Part shown: positions 43,930-53,675 of the stretch, in pieces
Layout: every line of letters starts with the position of its first letter
Numbering within the stretch: the stretch's first letter is position 1
Assembly (NCBI RefSeq): GCF_019636075.1
Contig: NZ_JAHBYG010000029.1
Location: 1 to 54,884, forward strand
Direction of reading: 5' to 3'
Source of the DNA: Ferrovibrio sp.
Lineage (GTDB): Bacteria > Pseudomonadota > Alphaproteobacteria > Ferrovibrionales > Ferrovibrionaceae
DNA length: 54,884 nt
Notes under the pieces: model-generated
The model's input: only the letters and a program-made list of their open reading frames with translations
Told to the model about the DNA's origin: nothing
Databases searched by the model: none
Made by a program: the position numbers and the translations under genes

Positions 43930-44663
43930 GCGCGCTGTTCGGCGGCCTGCAATGCGCTGATCAGGCCCTGGCTGCCGGGATTGTTGACCGCGTTGTTGTA
44001 GAGGATATCGCGCGGATGCGCCGAGCGGCCGTAATAGGCCTCGTTGCGGCTATGGCGCGCGGTGATCACCGCGCCTTCCAGCGATATGCCGGCGGCCAGG
44101 CCCTTGCTGCGGGCATAGGACAGGATGTCGGTGCCCAGATTGCTGGTGGTGGACGCCTCGATGCCCGCGCCCACCGGGCCGGCGGCCACAGAGGCATCGG
44201 CGCCCAGCTTGAATTCGTTGCGCAGGATGGCGTCCACCGCCTTTTCGGTGTTCAGCATGAAAATCACTTCCGAAACCTCGCCGCCGATCTGGAAACCGAT
44301 CGAGCCGGCGGCCAGGGTGTAGATCGCCGGCTGGCTCCATACGCCGTTGTTGCGGGCCAGAAGCAGGCCGCTGCCGCCTTCGCCGCCGATGATGAAGCTG
44401 CCCTTGATCAATTGCGGGAAGATCATCACGCCGCGCGCATTGGGCAGACGGCGGCGCAGGTCGCCGAAATTGCTGTCGCCGGCAAAACCTTCCACGGTGA
44501 TGCGGGCCTGATCGATCAGGCCCTGGTCGGTATTGGCCAGGGCGGCGCGCGGCAGCAGCGTAGCGGAAGCAGCCAGGGCAGGGGCGGCGAGCGCGGCCTG
44601 CAACAGGCTGCGACGGTTGATCCTGGGCCGATGAATGCTGGGCATCGAGGCGGTATTGCGCAT
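43926..44663 (-). CDS. SYLF (Ysc84) lipid-binding domain protein, exported
   Basis: This is a 245-residue protein with a twin-arginine-like leader (RINRRSLLQAALAAPALAAS, cleavage near ALAN). The SYLF domain follows: FPNARGVMIFPQ-like region PNARGVMIFPQLIKGSFIIGGEGGSGLLLAR, GSIGFQIGGEVSEVIFMLNTEKAVDAIL. SYLF domains bind lipid in the periplasm. Start ATG 44663 is preferred over an earlier in-frame start. In an operon with DUF3293. Confidence 0.85.
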   Translation of the reverse strand: MRNTASMPSIHRPRINRRSLLQAALAAPALAASATLLPRAALANTDQGLIDQARITVEGFAGDSNFGDLRRRLPNARGVMIFPQLIKGSFIIGGEGGSGLLLARNNGVWSQPAIYTLAAGSIGFQIGGEVSEVIFMLNTEKAVDAILRNEFKLGADASVAAGPVGAGIEASTTSNLGTDILSYARSKGLAAGISLEGAVITARHSRNEAYYGRSAHPRDILYNNAVNNPGSQGLISALQAAEQRA

Positions 44664-44756
44664 GGCTTGGCCTTTCAATGTTTGGTCTCTAGAAATATAC
44701 AAGATATGGAGGGCGCCGGCGAGGCTCTACACCAATTATGGGGTAACCCCGCCGGG

Positions 44757-44785
44757 TTGTCCGGGTATCAGCTAAGGCTTACAGT
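44757..44785 (+). promoter_or_regulatory. Putative promoter of xseB-ispA-dxs
   Basis: TTGTCC (44757-44762), a 17-bp spacer and TACAGT (44780-44785) lie 33 bp before xseB, between the divergent SYLF gene and xseB. Confidence 0.45.
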
Positions 44786-44818
44786 GTGGCCGAATTCGGC
44801 GCGGGAAAGGGCAATATC

Positions 44819-45097
44819 ATGGCAGTGTCAGGCAAGGAAACGGCGGAAAATCAGTCCGAAATTCCAGCCGATATCCAGGCGCTGAGCTTTGAGGCAGCCC
44901 TGAAGGCGCTGGATGAAATCGTTGCCCGGTTGGAAAGCGGCCGGGTGGAGCTGGAAGAGTCCATTGCGCTCTATGCCCGCGGCGCCCTGCTGCGCCGGCA
45001 TTGCGAAGCCAAGCTGCGCGCCGCAGAGGAAAAGATCGAAAAGATCGTAGTGGGCGCCGACGGCCAGCCCGCCACCCAGCCCTTCCAGAGCGAGTAA
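44819..45097 (+). CDS. xseB: Exodeoxyribonuclease VII small subunit
   Basis: XseB is the small subunit of the ssDNA exonuclease. The 92-residue protein has the family helices LSFEAALKALDEIVARLESGRVELEESIALYARGALLRRHCEAKLRAAEEKIEKI. Start ATG 44819 follows AAAGGGC. It heads the conserved xseB-ispA-dxs cluster; xseA lies elsewhere. Confidence 0.95.
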   Translation: MAVSGKETAENQSEIPADIQALSFEAALKALDEIVARLESGRVELEESIALYARGALLRRHCEAKLRAAEEKIEKIVVGADGQPATQPFQSE

Positions 45098-45105
45098 GCC
45101 TTGCC

Positions 45106-46011
45106 ATGAGCCAACGTCTGGCGGCAGCCATGGCCGAGGCGGCGGAAAGCGTTGAGGCCGCTTTGCGGGATCTGCTTCCGCATCCGGCCGGCCATACCGC
45201 ACGGCTGGACGATGCCTTGCTCTATGCCTGCCTGGGCGGTGGCAAAAGGCTGCGGCCGCTGCTGGTGCTGGCCGGCGCGGACCTGTTCGGCGTGCCGCGC
45301 GCGCAAAGCCTGCGGGCGGCGGCGGCCATCGAGATGCTGCATTGCTATTCGCTGGCCCATGACGATCTGCCCTGCATGGACAACGACGATCTGCGGCGCG
45401 GCCGGCCCACTCTGCACAAGGCGTTCGATGAAGCCACGGCCGTGCTGGCCGGCGATGGCTTGCAGGCGCAGGCCTTTGCCATCCTGGCCGATCCGGCCAC
45501 CCATTCCGATGCCGCCATCCGCGTGGAACTGATTGCCGCGCTGGCACAGGCGGCTGGGCCGCGCGGCATGGTGGGCGGCCAGGCCATCGACCTGGAAGCG
45601 GAGCGTCTGGCGGAAGCCGGCAAACGCATGGACATGGCCGAAATCGCGCAATTGCAGGCCTTGAAAACCGGTGCGCTGATCGGCTTTTCCGCCGAGGCCG
45701 GCGCCATTCTTGGCGGCGCTCCGGAAACCGCGCGGACGGCTTTGCGCAGCTATGCCGCCGATCTGGGCCTGGCTTTCCAGATCGCCGACGACATCCTGGA
45801 CCATGAAGGCGATGCCGCCCTGGTGGGCAAACGATTGGGCAAGGATGCCGCCGCCGGCAAGGCCACTTTCGTGGGTTTGCTGGGCCTGGATGGCGCCAAG
45901 GCGCGCGCGCAGGCGCTTTGTGCCTCGGCTCAGAGCCGTTTATCGCCGATTTCTGGCGATACGGGTGTTTTGCATGCCCTGGCGGAGTTTGTTATAACCC
46001 GCCGCTCGTGA
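45106..46011 (+). CDS. ispA: Farnesyl diphosphate synthase
   Basis: IspA condenses isopentenyl and dimethylallyl diphosphates into FPP. The 301-residue protein has the first Asp-rich motif DDLPCMDNDDLRRG and the second DDILD, plus GGGKRLRP and GGQAIDLEAE. Start ATG 45106, 8 bp after xseB. Longer N-terminal readings cross xseB and are rejected. Confidence 0.95.
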   Translation: MSQRLAAAMAEAAESVEAALRDLLPHPAGHTARLDDALLYACLGGGKRLRPLLVLAGADLFGVPRAQSLRAAAAIEMLHCYSLAHDDLPCMDNDDLRRGRPTLHKAFDEATAVLAGDGLQAQAFAILADPATHSDAAIRVELIAALAQAAGPRGMVGGQAIDLEAERLAEAGKRMDMAEIAQLQALKTGALIGFSAEAGAILGGAPETARTALRSYAADLGLAFQIADDILDHEGDAALVGKRLGKDAAAGKATFVGLLGLDGAKARAQALCASAQSRLSPISGDTGVLHALAEFVITRRS

Positions 46012-46023
46012 CAGAATGGCCCC

Positions 46024-47946
46024 ATGATCAGTAACCGCACCCCTCTGCTGGATACCGTGCGCCTGCCCGCCGATATCCGTGGCTTCGATCTCGAGCAGCT
46101 TCGGCAGCTTGCCGACGAACTGCGCCGCGAAACCATCGACGCGGTATCGGTGACGGGTGGCCATCTGGGTGCCGGCCTGGGCGTGGTGGAACTCACCGTT
46201 GCCATCCATCATGTGTTCAACACGCCGCGCGACAAGCTGATCTGGGATGTGGGCCATCAGGCCTATCCGCACAAGATTCTCACCGGTCGGCGCGACCGTA
46301 TCCGCACCCTTCGCCAGGGCGGCGGCCTGTCGGGCTTCACCCGCCGCAGCGAGAGCGAATACGATCCGTTCGGCGCCGCGCATTCCTCCACCTCGATTTC
46401 CGCCGGCCTGGGCATGGCGGTGGCGCGCGACCGCAAGGGCGACGACAATCAGGTGATCTGCGTGATCGGCGATGGCGCGATGTCGGCGGGCATGGCCTAT
46501 GAAGCCATGAACAACGCCGGCTCGATGGATAGCCGCTTGCTGGTGATCCTGAACGACAATGACATGTCGATTGCGCCGCCCGTTGGTGCGATGAGCGCTT
46601 ATCTCTCGCGGCTGCTTTCTTCGCGGCCGTATCTTTCGCTGCGCCAGTTGGCCAAGCAGCTTGGCCGCAAGATGCTGCCCAAGGGCCTGGCCGCCGCAGC
46701 CGAGAAGGCCGAGGAATATGCCCGTGGCATGGTGACCGGCGGCGGCACGCTGTTCGAGGAACTGGGCTTCTATTACATCGGCCCGGTGGATGGCCACAAT
46801 CTGGATCATCTGGTGCCGGTGCTGAAGAATATCCGCGATAGCGGTCAGCCCGGTCCGGTGCTGCTGCATGTGGTGACGCAGAAGGGCAAGGGCTATGGCC
46901 CGGCGGAAGCCTCCGACGACAAATACCACGGCGTGGCGAAATTCGATGTTGTCACCGGCGCGCAGGCCAAGCCGAAGGCGGGGGCGCCCAGCTATACCAA
47001 GGTGTTCGCCGAAGCGCTGGTTGCCGAAGCCGAACGCGATGATCGCATCGTGGCGATTACCGCCGCGATGCCGTCTGGCACCGGACTGGATCTGTTTGCC
47101 AGGCGCTTTCCGGATCGCACATTCGATGTGGGCATCGCTGAACAGCATGCGGTGACATTCGCCGCCGGCATGGCCACCGAAGGCTTCAAGCCCTTTGCCG
47201 CGATCTATTCCACCTTCCTGCAACGCGCCTATGACCAGGTGGTGCACGACGTTGCGATCCAGAAACTGCCGGTACGTTTTGCCATCGACCGCGCCGGTTT
47301 GGTGGGGGCCGATGGCGCCACCCATGCCGGCAGTTTCGATATCGCCTATCTGGGCTGCCTGCCCGATATGGTGCTGATGGCGGCGGCCGACGAAGCCGAG
47401 CTGATGCATATGGTGGCAACTGCTGCGGCGATTGACGATCGCCCCAGCGCCTTCCGCTATCCGCGCGGCGAGGGCATGGGTGTGACGCTGCCGGCGCGCG
47501 GCGAAGTTTTGCCGATCGGCAAGGGCCGTGTGCTGCGCGAGGGCAATGCCATCGCCATTCTCAGCTTCGGCACCCGCCTGGCGGAATGCCTGAAGGCCGC
47601 CGACGAACTTGCCGCGCGCGGATTGCCCGCCACGGTGGCCGATGCACGTTTCTGCAAGCCGCTGGATACCGAACTGGTGCGGCAATTGGCACGCCATCAT
47701 GAAGTGCTGCTTACCGTGGAAGAAGGCAGCATCGGCGGCTTCGGTTCGCATGTGCTGCATTTCTGCGCCCATGATGGCCTGCTGGATCATGGCTTGAAGG
47801 TTCGGCCGCTGGTACTGCCGGATGTGTTCATCGACCATGAAACGCCGCAGCGGCAATATGAACAGGCCGGCCTGACTGCCGCGCAGATCGCCGATGCCGC
47901 GATTTCGGCTCTCGGCCCGAAGGCCGGTATCGGCGCCCGCGCATAA
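46024..47946 (+). CDS. dxs: 1-deoxy-D-xylulose-5-phosphate synthase
   Basis: Dxs makes DXP from pyruvate and glyceraldehyde-3-phosphate, the first step of the MEP isoprenoid pathway, using thiamine diphosphate. The 640-residue protein has the TPP motif [34 protein letters not shown], and the transketolase core [17 protein letters not shown]. The gene order with ispA is typical. An antisense reading frame of over 1000 codons across it is a shadow. Confidence 0.97.
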   Translation: MISNRTPLLDTVRLPADIRGFDLEQLRQLADELRRETIDAVSVTGGHLGAGLGVVELTVAIHHVFNTPRDKLIWDVGHQAYPHKILTGRRDRIRTLRQGGGLSGFTRRSESEYDPFGAAHSSTSISAGLGMAVARDRKGDDNQVICVIGDGAMSAGMAYEAMNNAGSMDSRLLVILNDNDMSIAPPVGAMSAYLSRLLSSRPYLSLRQLAKQLGRKMLPKGLAAAAEKAEEYARGMVTGGGTLFEELGFYYIGPVDGHNLDHLVPVLKNIRDSGQPGPVLLHVVTQKGKGYGPAEASDDKYHGVAKFDVVTGAQAKPKAGAPSYTKVFAEALVAEAERDDRIVAITAAMPSGTGLDLFARRFPDRTFDVGIAEQHAVTFAAGMATEGFKPFAAIYSTFLQRAYDQVVHDVAIQKLPVRFAIDRAGLVGADGATHAGSFDIAYLGCLPDMVLMAAADEAELMHMVATAAAIDDRPSAFRYPRGEGMGVTLPARGEVLPIGKGRVLREGNAIAILSFGTRLAECLKAADELAARGLPATVADARFCKPLDTELVRQLARHHEVLLTVEEGSIGGFGSHVLHFCAHDGLLDHGLKVRPLVLPDVFIDHETPQRQYEQAGLTAAQIADAAISALGPKAGIGARA

Positions 47947-47955
47947 GGACAGACA

Positions 47956-49311
47956 ATGCAAATCCTGTCCGAAGCGAGGGCGACCGTCGTCCTGGCGTTG
48001 CCGATCATTGGCACGCAATTGGCGCAGATGGCCATTCACACCACCGATGTACTGCTGCTGGCGCGTTATTCCGAGGCCGCGCTGGGTGGCGCTGCTTTGG
48101 GCATGGCGCTGTTCTACATTCTGTGGGTGATGGCGCTGGGCCTGAGCATGGCCACGCCGGCCATGGCGGCGCAGGTGCTGGGTCGCGATGTTCAGGATCG
48201 CGTTGGCGTGCGCCATGCCGTGCATGACGGCTTGATCCTCACCGGCCTGTTCGGTTTGATCGCCATGGGCATTCTCTGGGCCAGCGGGCCGATTTTCCGT
48301 TTGTTTGGCCAGCCACAGCAATTGATCGAAATCGCCGTGCCCTTCCTGCAGGCGCTCAGCTTCAGCATGATCCCCACATTGTGGTTCGTAGTGCTGCGCA
48401 GCTTCATGGCTGCGTTGGAACGTCCGCGCGCCGCCATGGTGCTGATGGTGCTGGCTATAGCGCTGAATGCCGGCGTGAATATCGTGCTGGTTTTCGGCGG
48501 CCAGCTTTGGGGGATGCGCATTCCCGCCCTGGGCGCGGTGGGCGCGGGCATCGGTTCCAGCCTGGTGAATACGGTGATCCTGATTGCGCTGGGCTGGGTG
48601 CTGGCGCGCGATGCACAATTCCACAGCTATCAATTGCTGCGCGATTGGTGGCGCAGCAATGCCCTGCGGCTGAAAGCCTATCTGCGCATCGGCCTGCCGA
48701 TTGCACTCACGCTCGGCGCCGAGGTGGGCCTGTTCTCGATCGCTGCGATGCTGATGGGCCGGCTTGGCACGGCGGAAGTGGCGGCGCATCAACTGGCCAT
48801 GCAACTGGCTTCCATCGCCTTCATGGTGCCGATGGGCTTGAGCCAGGCTGCCACCGTGCGCGTTGGTTTGGCGGCCGGGGGCGGCGATGTGGCGGCGGCG
48901 GCACGGGCCGGTTGGGTGGCGGTGGTATTGTCGCTGATTTTCGCCTGCGCTTCGGCGCTCACACTTTGGCAATTCTCCGGCCACGCCATTGCGCTGTTCC
49001 TGCCCGATGGCACCAGCCCGGTTTTCGGCTTGGCGGTGGGGTTTCTGGCCTGGGCGGCGTTGTTCCAGTTGGTGGATGGCGTTCAAGCCACCGCCAATGG
49101 CGCCTTGCGCGGCCTGAAGGATACCGCCATTCCGATGCTGATGGCCGGCTTCGGCTATTGGATCGTGGGGCTTGGGGTGGCGATATGGTTTGGTTTTTTC
49201 ACCCCGATGCGCGGCAATGGCATATGGCTGGGCCTGGCAACCGGCCTGGCCGTGGTGGCGTTGTTGCTGGTCTGGCGTTTTCAATACCGCATCCGTAAGC
49301 TTCAGGCATGA
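47956..49311 (+). CDS. MATE-family efflux transporter
   Basis: This is a 451-residue, 12-helix multidrug/toxin extruder of the NorM-like branch. The two MatE halves start at LPIIGTQLAQMAIHTTDVLLLARYSEAALGGAALG and GLPIALTLGAEVGLFSIAAMLMGRLGTAEVAAHQLAMQL. Start ATG 47956 is 10 bp after dxs. Substrate unknown; it overlaps tlyA by 4 bp. Confidence 0.92.
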   Translation: MQILSEARATVVLALPIIGTQLAQMAIHTTDVLLLARYSEAALGGAALGMALFYILWVMALGLSMATPAMAAQVLGRDVQDRVGVRHAVHDGLILTGLFGLIAMGILWASGPIFRLFGQPQQLIEIAVPFLQALSFSMIPTLWFVVLRSFMAALERPRAAMVLMVLAIALNAGVNIVLVFGGQLWGMRIPALGAVGAGIGSSLVNTVILIALGWVLARDAQFHSYQLLRDWWRSNALRLKAYLRIGLPIALTLGAEVGLFSIAAMLMGRLGTAEVAAHQLAMQLASIAFMVPMGLSQAATVRVGLAAGGGDVAAAARAGWVAVVLSLIFACASALTLWQFSGHAIALFLPDGTSPVFGLAVGFLAWAALFQLVDGVQATANGALRGLKDTAIPMLMAGFGYWIVGLGVAIWFGFFTPMRGNGIWLGLATGLAVVALLLVWRFQYRIRKLQA

Positions 49312-50063
49312 GCAAAGCCCCCAAAATCCGCCTGGATCAGGCGCTGGTGGAGCGCGGCCTGGCGGAAAGCCGCGCCAAGGCGCAGGCCGCGATCATGGCT
49401 GGCCTGGTATTCAGCGGCGAAAAGCGGTTGGACAAGCCAGGCCAGAGCGTGGCCGCCGATCTGGCGCTGGAATTGCGCGGCAAGCCGCATCCCTGGGTGA
49501 GCCGCGGCGGCATCAAGCTGAAACATGCCATCGATCATTTCGGGCTGGATGCCACGGGCCGCATCTGCATCGATGTGGGCGCGTCCACCGGCGGATTCAC
49601 CGATGTTTTGCTGCAGCATGGCGCAGCGAAGGTTTATGCCGTGGATGTGGGCGAGGGGCAGCTCGATTGGCGCCTGCGCAACGATGATCGCGTGGTGGTG
49701 CTGGAAAAAACCAATGCACGCCATCTCTCATCAGAGCAAATCCCGGAGCCGGCGGATGCCATCGTGTGCGATGCCAGCTTCATCGGTTTGCAAACCGTGT
49801 TGCCGGCGGCGCTTGGCATGGCCAGGCCCGGTGCTTTTGCCGTGGCGCTGATCAAGCCGCAATTCGAAGTGGGGCGCGAGCGTGTGGGCAAGGGCGGCGT
49901 GGTGCGCGATGCCGCGCTGCATGAGGAAGTTTGCCAGCGCATCCATGCCTGGTGGAGCGCCTTGCCGGGCTGGCGCGTGATCGGCATCGAACCCAGCCCG
50001 ATCCTGGGCCCCGAGGGCAACCGGGAATTTTTGATTGCGGCGGAGTATATGCGTGATGCGTGA
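49308..50063 (+). CDS. tlyA: TlyA-family rRNA 2'-O-methyltransferase
   Basis: TlyA methylates 16S and/or 23S rRNA and affects capreomycin sensitivity. The 251-residue protein has an N-terminal S4 RNA-binding domain (MSKAPKIRLDQALVERGLAESRAKAQAAI) and an FtsJ-like methyltransferase with DVGASTGGFTD. The label hemolysin is historical. It overlaps the MATE gene and the methyltransferase after it. Confidence 0.93.
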   Translation: MSKAPKIRLDQALVERGLAESRAKAQAAIMAGLVFSGEKRLDKPGQSVAADLALELRGKPHPWVSRGGIKLKHAIDHFGLDATGRICIDVGASTGGFTDVLLQHGAAKVYAVDVGEGQLDWRLRNDDRVVVLEKTNARHLSSEQIPEPADAIVCDASFIGLQTVLPAALGMARPGAFAVALIKPQFEVGRERVGKGGVVRDAALHEEVCQRIHAWWSALPGWRVIGIEPSPILGPEGNREFLIAAEYMRDA

Positions 50064-51351
50064 TTGCAGCGGTGTGATAACCCGTCTGGGCGGCCAAGGC
50101 GATGGGGTTTTCGATCTGCCCGATGGTACCCGCGCTTATGTGCCCTACACACTGCCCGGCGAACGGGTGAGTGCACGGTTGGGCAAGCCGCGTGGCGACG
50201 GTTTTGCCGCGCAATTGGTGGAAATCGAGACCGTATCGCCCGAGCGCATCGAAGCTGCTTGCCAGCATTTCATGGCCTGCGGCGGTTGCAGTTTGCAGCA
50301 TTGGACGGAGGCGCCCTATCGCGCTTGGAAGCGCGACCGGCTGGTGCAGGCATTGGCGCGGCGGGATTTTCTCGACATCCAGGTGGATGACTTGCGCGTG
50401 GTGCCGCCGGGCAGCCGCCGGCGTATCGATCTCAATGTGCGGCGCATCGGCAAAACGGTCGTGATCGGCTATCACGAGGCCGGCAGCCATCGTCTGGTGG
50501 ATATCACCGAATGCCGGGTGGCGCGGCCCGAATTGCTGATGCCGTTGCCGGCCTTGCGCGCGGCTTTGCAGCCGCTGCTGGGCGAGGGCAAGGGCATCGA
50601 CCTCAAGCTGACCGCTATGGAGAACGGCCTCGATCTGCTGCTGGCCGGGCCGCTGCGGCTGGATGGGGCTGCGCGTTCGGCATTGGCGATGCTGGCCGCC
50701 GAACATAATATCCGCCGCCTCGCTTGGCGCGGCAGCCAGGAAAACGCGCCGCCGGAAATCCTGGCGCAGAGCGAAGCGCCGTATCTGCGTTTTGGCACTG
50801 TGCGGGTGACACCGGCACCAGGCGGCTTTCTGCAGGCGACGGCCGAGGCCGAGGCCATCATGGCCGAAATCCTGCTGGCGGAATTGCCCGCGAAAGGCGG
50901 CGCGGCTGTCGCCGATTTGTTTTCCGGCTGCGGCGCCTTCGGCCTGCGCATGGCCGAGGCCGGCCATCGCGTGCAGGCCTATGATGCCGACAAGCGGGCG
51001 ATAGCGGCCCTCACTGCCGCCATCAACGCGCAAGGCTTGGCTGGCCGTATCCGAGCCGAGGCCCGTGATCTAGAGCGCCGCCCGCTGCTGGCCGGGGATT
51101 TCAAGGGACTGGATGCCTTGCTGCTGGATCCGCCGCGCGCCGGCGCCCGTGCCCAGGTGCAGGGCATCGTACAGGCCCAGGCCAAACAACGCCCAGGGCT
51201 GATCCTGATGGCAGCCTGCGACCCCAACAGCTTCGCCCGCGACGCGCGGCTGCTGGTGGATGGCGGCTATCAGCTGCAGAAACTGGTGCCGATCGACCAA
51301 TTCCTGTGGAGCCCGCATCTGGAACTGGCCGCGGTTTTCCGCCTTTCCTGA
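50056..51351 (+). CDS. rlmD: TrmA/RlmD-family RNA m5U methyltransferase
   Basis: This is a 431-residue SAM-dependent uridine-C5 methyltransferase. An N-terminal TRAM-like segment is followed by [4Fe-4S] cysteines (CQHFMACGGC, then ITECRVAR). The SAM motif is DLFSGCGAFGLRMAEAG and the catalytic Cys lies in AACDPNSF, after LDPPRAGA. Whether it acts on rRNA (RlmD/RlmC) or tRNA cannot be decided here. Start ATG 50056 overlaps tlyA in a short ATGCGTG repeat. Confidence 0.85.
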   Translation: MRDCSGVITRLGGQGDGVFDLPDGTRAYVPYTLPGERVSARLGKPRGDGFAAQLVEIETVSPERIEAACQHFMACGGCSLQHWTEAPYRAWKRDRLVQALARRDFLDIQVDDLRVVPPGSRRRIDLNVRRIGKTVVIGYHEAGSHRLVDITECRVARPELLMPLPALRAALQPLLGEGKGIDLKLTAMENGLDLLLAGPLRLDGAARSALAMLAAEHNIRRLAWRGSQENAPPEILAQSEAPYLRFGTVRVTPAPGGFLQATAEAEAIMAEILLAELPAKGGAAVADLFSGCGAFGLRMAEAGHRVQAYDADKRAIAALTAAINAQGLAGRIRAEARDLERRPLLAGDFKGLDALLLDPPRAGARAQVQGIVQAQAKQRPGLILMAACDPNSFARDARLLVDGGYQLQKLVPIDQFLWSPHLELAAVFRLS

Positions 51352-51365
51352 TCACGCCGGCAATA

Positions 51366-51388
51366 CCTGCCGCAGCCGGGCCGGCAGG
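51366..51388 (+). terminator. Hairpin after rlmD
   Basis: CCTGCCG/CGGCAGG (51366-51372, 51382-51388) with a 9-nt loop is followed by GGTTGAAAG. It lacks a clean T-run, so terminator function is probable but not certain. It precedes the tRNA gene. Confidence 0.45.
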
Positions 51389-51435
51389 GGTTGAAAGCGC
51401 CCGCCAAACGGGCTATACCCCGCCCCGATCCCTGC

Positions 51436-51509
51436 TGGGGGATCGTCTAACGGTAGGACCCCAGACTCTGACTCTGGTTGTCTAGGTTCGAATCCTAGTC
51501 CCCCAGCCA
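51436..51509 (+). tRNA. tRNA-Gln (anticodon CUG)
   Basis: A 74-nt cloverleaf with encoded CCA: acceptor TGGGGGA/TCCCCCA and discriminator G, anticodon stem CCAGA/TCTGG with loop CTCTGAC, and T-loop GGTTCGAATCC. Anticodon CTG reads CAG. It is the integration site of the following island: the 3' half and CCA are intact, and the integrase gene starts 91 bp downstream. Confidence 0.97.
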
Positions 51510-51570
51510 AAACTTTCTAAGCCATTGTAAGCTAAGAAACCCTTATTTTCCAACACTTTCTTGTCTTCCG

Positions 51571-51593
51571 GCTGGTACACCAAGCTGGTACAC
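51571..51593 (+). repeat. Direct repeat GCTGGTACAC upstream of the integrase
   Basis: GCTGGTACAC occurs at 51571-51580 and 51584-51593, 13 bp apart, just before the integrase start. It could be an integrase arm-type or autoregulatory site. Confidence 0.6.
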
Positions 51594-51600
51594 TGAGGAC

Positions 51601-53373
51601 ATGAAAGATATGGGAAAAAGGCAGTTCATTCTGCGGCGGGGGAATACTCTGTATTACCGCCGCAAGTTCCCTGTTGCCGTGCAGAAAGTACTCGGTAGAA
51701 AGGAGTTCAAACGGACCCTTGGGACCGGCGACAACGTGGGAGCGGAACGCGCCATCATCGCCGCCAATATCGAATATGCCCGGCTGGTAGAGGAAGTCCT
51801 TAGACCGACCCGCGAGGGGCCGCGCAAGGCGGCGGCTTCTGCCGTGCCTGAATACCCAACACCGTATCCCAGGAAGCTGTCGGAACTGGCCGACCAAGAA
51901 CTCTACGAGATTATCGAGCGATGGTATGCAGCTTCAATGCTGCAACTGCCTAGTTTGCCGGACACGCCGGAAGAACGGGCTGAAGCCCTTATGGCTGCGC
52001 GGCAGGATCACGCCGATCTTTCGCTTGGCGACTATCGCCAGTTAAGCGCAAGCATGATGCCGAGCGTTGATCGGCTTTTGATCCAGTCCGGGATTGTACC
52101 CGACAGAAAGAGCCCTCGATATTCAGATGTGCTTCATTTGGTGGCACGCGGATATGCAGCCCGAGCCGAGTTCGAGGCGGCCTATTTTGAAGGCAATAAC
52201 GCGCCCACGCCAACAGACCGTTTCTTTGCCGCAATCGTGGCACAGGGCGCCCCTTTGTTGCCGCGCCGCCGCCATGAAGCGCAAAGAACCTTCGGGATGC
52301 TGCTGGACGAATACCTCCGGCACCGCGCGACTATGAACCTCGGTTCGAGAACCAAGCGGGATGAGCAATCCATTTCGCGGCTGCTGCGCGATCTGGTGGG
52401 CACCAATGCGAGGCTAACCGGAATGGATTTTCAGGTTTGCCAGGGTGCCAAGGAGCGTCTGATGCAGCTTCCGCCGAAATGCCGGGACAAATACCCGGAT
52501 ATGCCGCTAGCGGATATTCCAGCCCGCGCCCAGGCGGATGGCCTTGCGCCAATGTCGAAGAAGACCGCCAACAAGTATATCGACTTTATGAGCGCGGCTT
52601 TCGAGCATGGCAGATTGCGCCTGCGCTGGCTGAGCGAGAACCCGGCCCAGGGTCTGCGCTTCAAGCTCAAGAAGGCCGACACGGAAAAATACCGCCCTTT
52701 CACCATCGAACAGTTAAACAAGATTTTCTCCGCCCCGCTCTATACCGGCTGCGCCAACCCGGATCGAGGCTATGACAAGCCAGGGAATTGTATCCCTCGT
52801 GAGAGTGGCCGCTATTGGGTGCCGCTGATTGCCCTATTCACTGGGATGCGGCTGAACGAAATTTGTCAGCTAGACACGGCGGATATTGGTAAGGTCGATG
52901 GCGTGGATGTGATCCATGTCCGCGAGGAAAGCGAGACCGCCAAGCCGGGCGAAAACAACAAGCGGCTGAAGACGGAAGCCAGCCACCGCATTATTCCTGT
53001 CCACCCGGAACTGAAGAAGCTCGGGCTACTGCAATTGGTAGCAAAGCGCCAGAAGCGGAATGAGCGGAAATTGTTTCCCGATCTTCGGGTGGGCGGGGAT
53101 CAATATTACTCCGACGCCTTCCAGAAGTGGTTTAGCCGTTTCCTTGGCAAGATCGGGGTGAAGGACCGGCGCGTTAGCTTTCATAGTTTCCGTCACACCT
53201 TCCGTGATGCCACTAGGAGGGCGAAGCTCGACGTTGAGATCGTCAATGCGCTTGCAGGTTGGAGTACTGCCTCTATGGCTGAGAGATATGGTCGGAGCAA
53301 TCCCTTGAGCAAGCTTGCCCAAGCGATTGCAAAGCTTCGGTACAGCGAGGTTTTTTTACCGAAAATGGATTGA
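51601..53373 (+). CDS. Tyrosine integrase with N-terminal DUF6538-like domain
   Basis: This is a 590-residue site-specific recombinase. The N-terminus (RQFILRRGNTLYYRRKFPVAVQKVLGRKEFKRTL) resembles DUF6538, a common arm-DNA domain of alphaproteobacterial island integrases. The C-terminal catalytic domain has Arg in TGMRLNEICQL, HSFRHTFRDATR (HXXR), GWS and the nucleophile in ERYG. Start ATG 51601 follows GAGGAC. It should insert at the tRNA-Gln 3' end. Confidence 0.92.
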   Translation: MKDMGKRQFILRRGNTLYYRRKFPVAVQKVLGRKEFKRTLGTGDNVGAERAIIAANIEYARLVEEVLRPTREGPRKAAASAVPEYPTPYPRKLSELADQELYEIIERWYAASMLQLPSLPDTPEERAEALMAARQDHADLSLGDYRQLSASMMPSVDRLLIQSGIVPDRKSPRYSDVLHLVARGYAARAEFEAAYFEGNNAPTPTDRFFAAIVAQGAPLLPRRRHEAQRTFGMLLDEYLRHRATMNLGSRTKRDEQSISRLLRDLVGTNARLTGMDFQVCQGAKERLMQLPPKCRDKYPDMPLADIPARAQADGLAPMSKKTANKYIDFMSAAFEHGRLRLRWLSENPAQGLRFKLKKADTEKYRPFTIEQLNKIFSAPLYTGCANPDRGYDKPGNCIPRESGRYWVPLIALFTGMRLNEICQLDTADIGKVDGVDVIHVREESETAKPGENNKRLKTEASHRIIPVHPELKKLGLLQLVAKRQKRNERKLFPDLRVGGDQYYSDAFQKWFSRFLGKIGVKDRRVSFHSFRHTFRDATRRAKLDVEIVNALAGWSTASMAERYGRSNPLSKLAQAIAKLRYSEVFLPKMD

Positions 53374-53675
53374 ATTGAACCTTTGCAGATGAAAAAAGAC
53401 CTGAGAAAATTTCTGGCAATTTTTAGTAGTATTTGGGAAGGTGGGGGTAGGCCTAGGGAAGTTCTTTGACTAACCGCTACACTATGGCGAGATCAAACAA
53501 GTGCAGATACCAGTATGCGCTAGTGCTTTGACGGATGGGGTCGAATATAGCCACCTCCTCCAATTCTCGGATGTACCCCCAGGTCAACTATTTCGCGTAG
53601 ATCTGCGAAGTTGTCGAGCGAATGTATCGTGGAGAACTGATGTGGCTCGGCAGTCAAGATTTGGGCAGTGGGTAA
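53374..53675 (+). other. AT-richer gap between integrase and STAS/GHKL gene
   Basis: No convincing gene, RNA or terminator is seen here. A 62-codon frame at 53501-53689 overlaps the next gene start and lacks a ribosome site or recognisable motif. It probably holds the promoter of the following gene. Confidence 0.4.

Noticed and set aside
45940..49284. Antisense reading frame of over 1100 codons across dxs and the MATE gene
   Set aside because: It is antisense to two well-conserved genes, has a His/Gln-rich shadow composition and no domain; it reflects GC-rich third positions.
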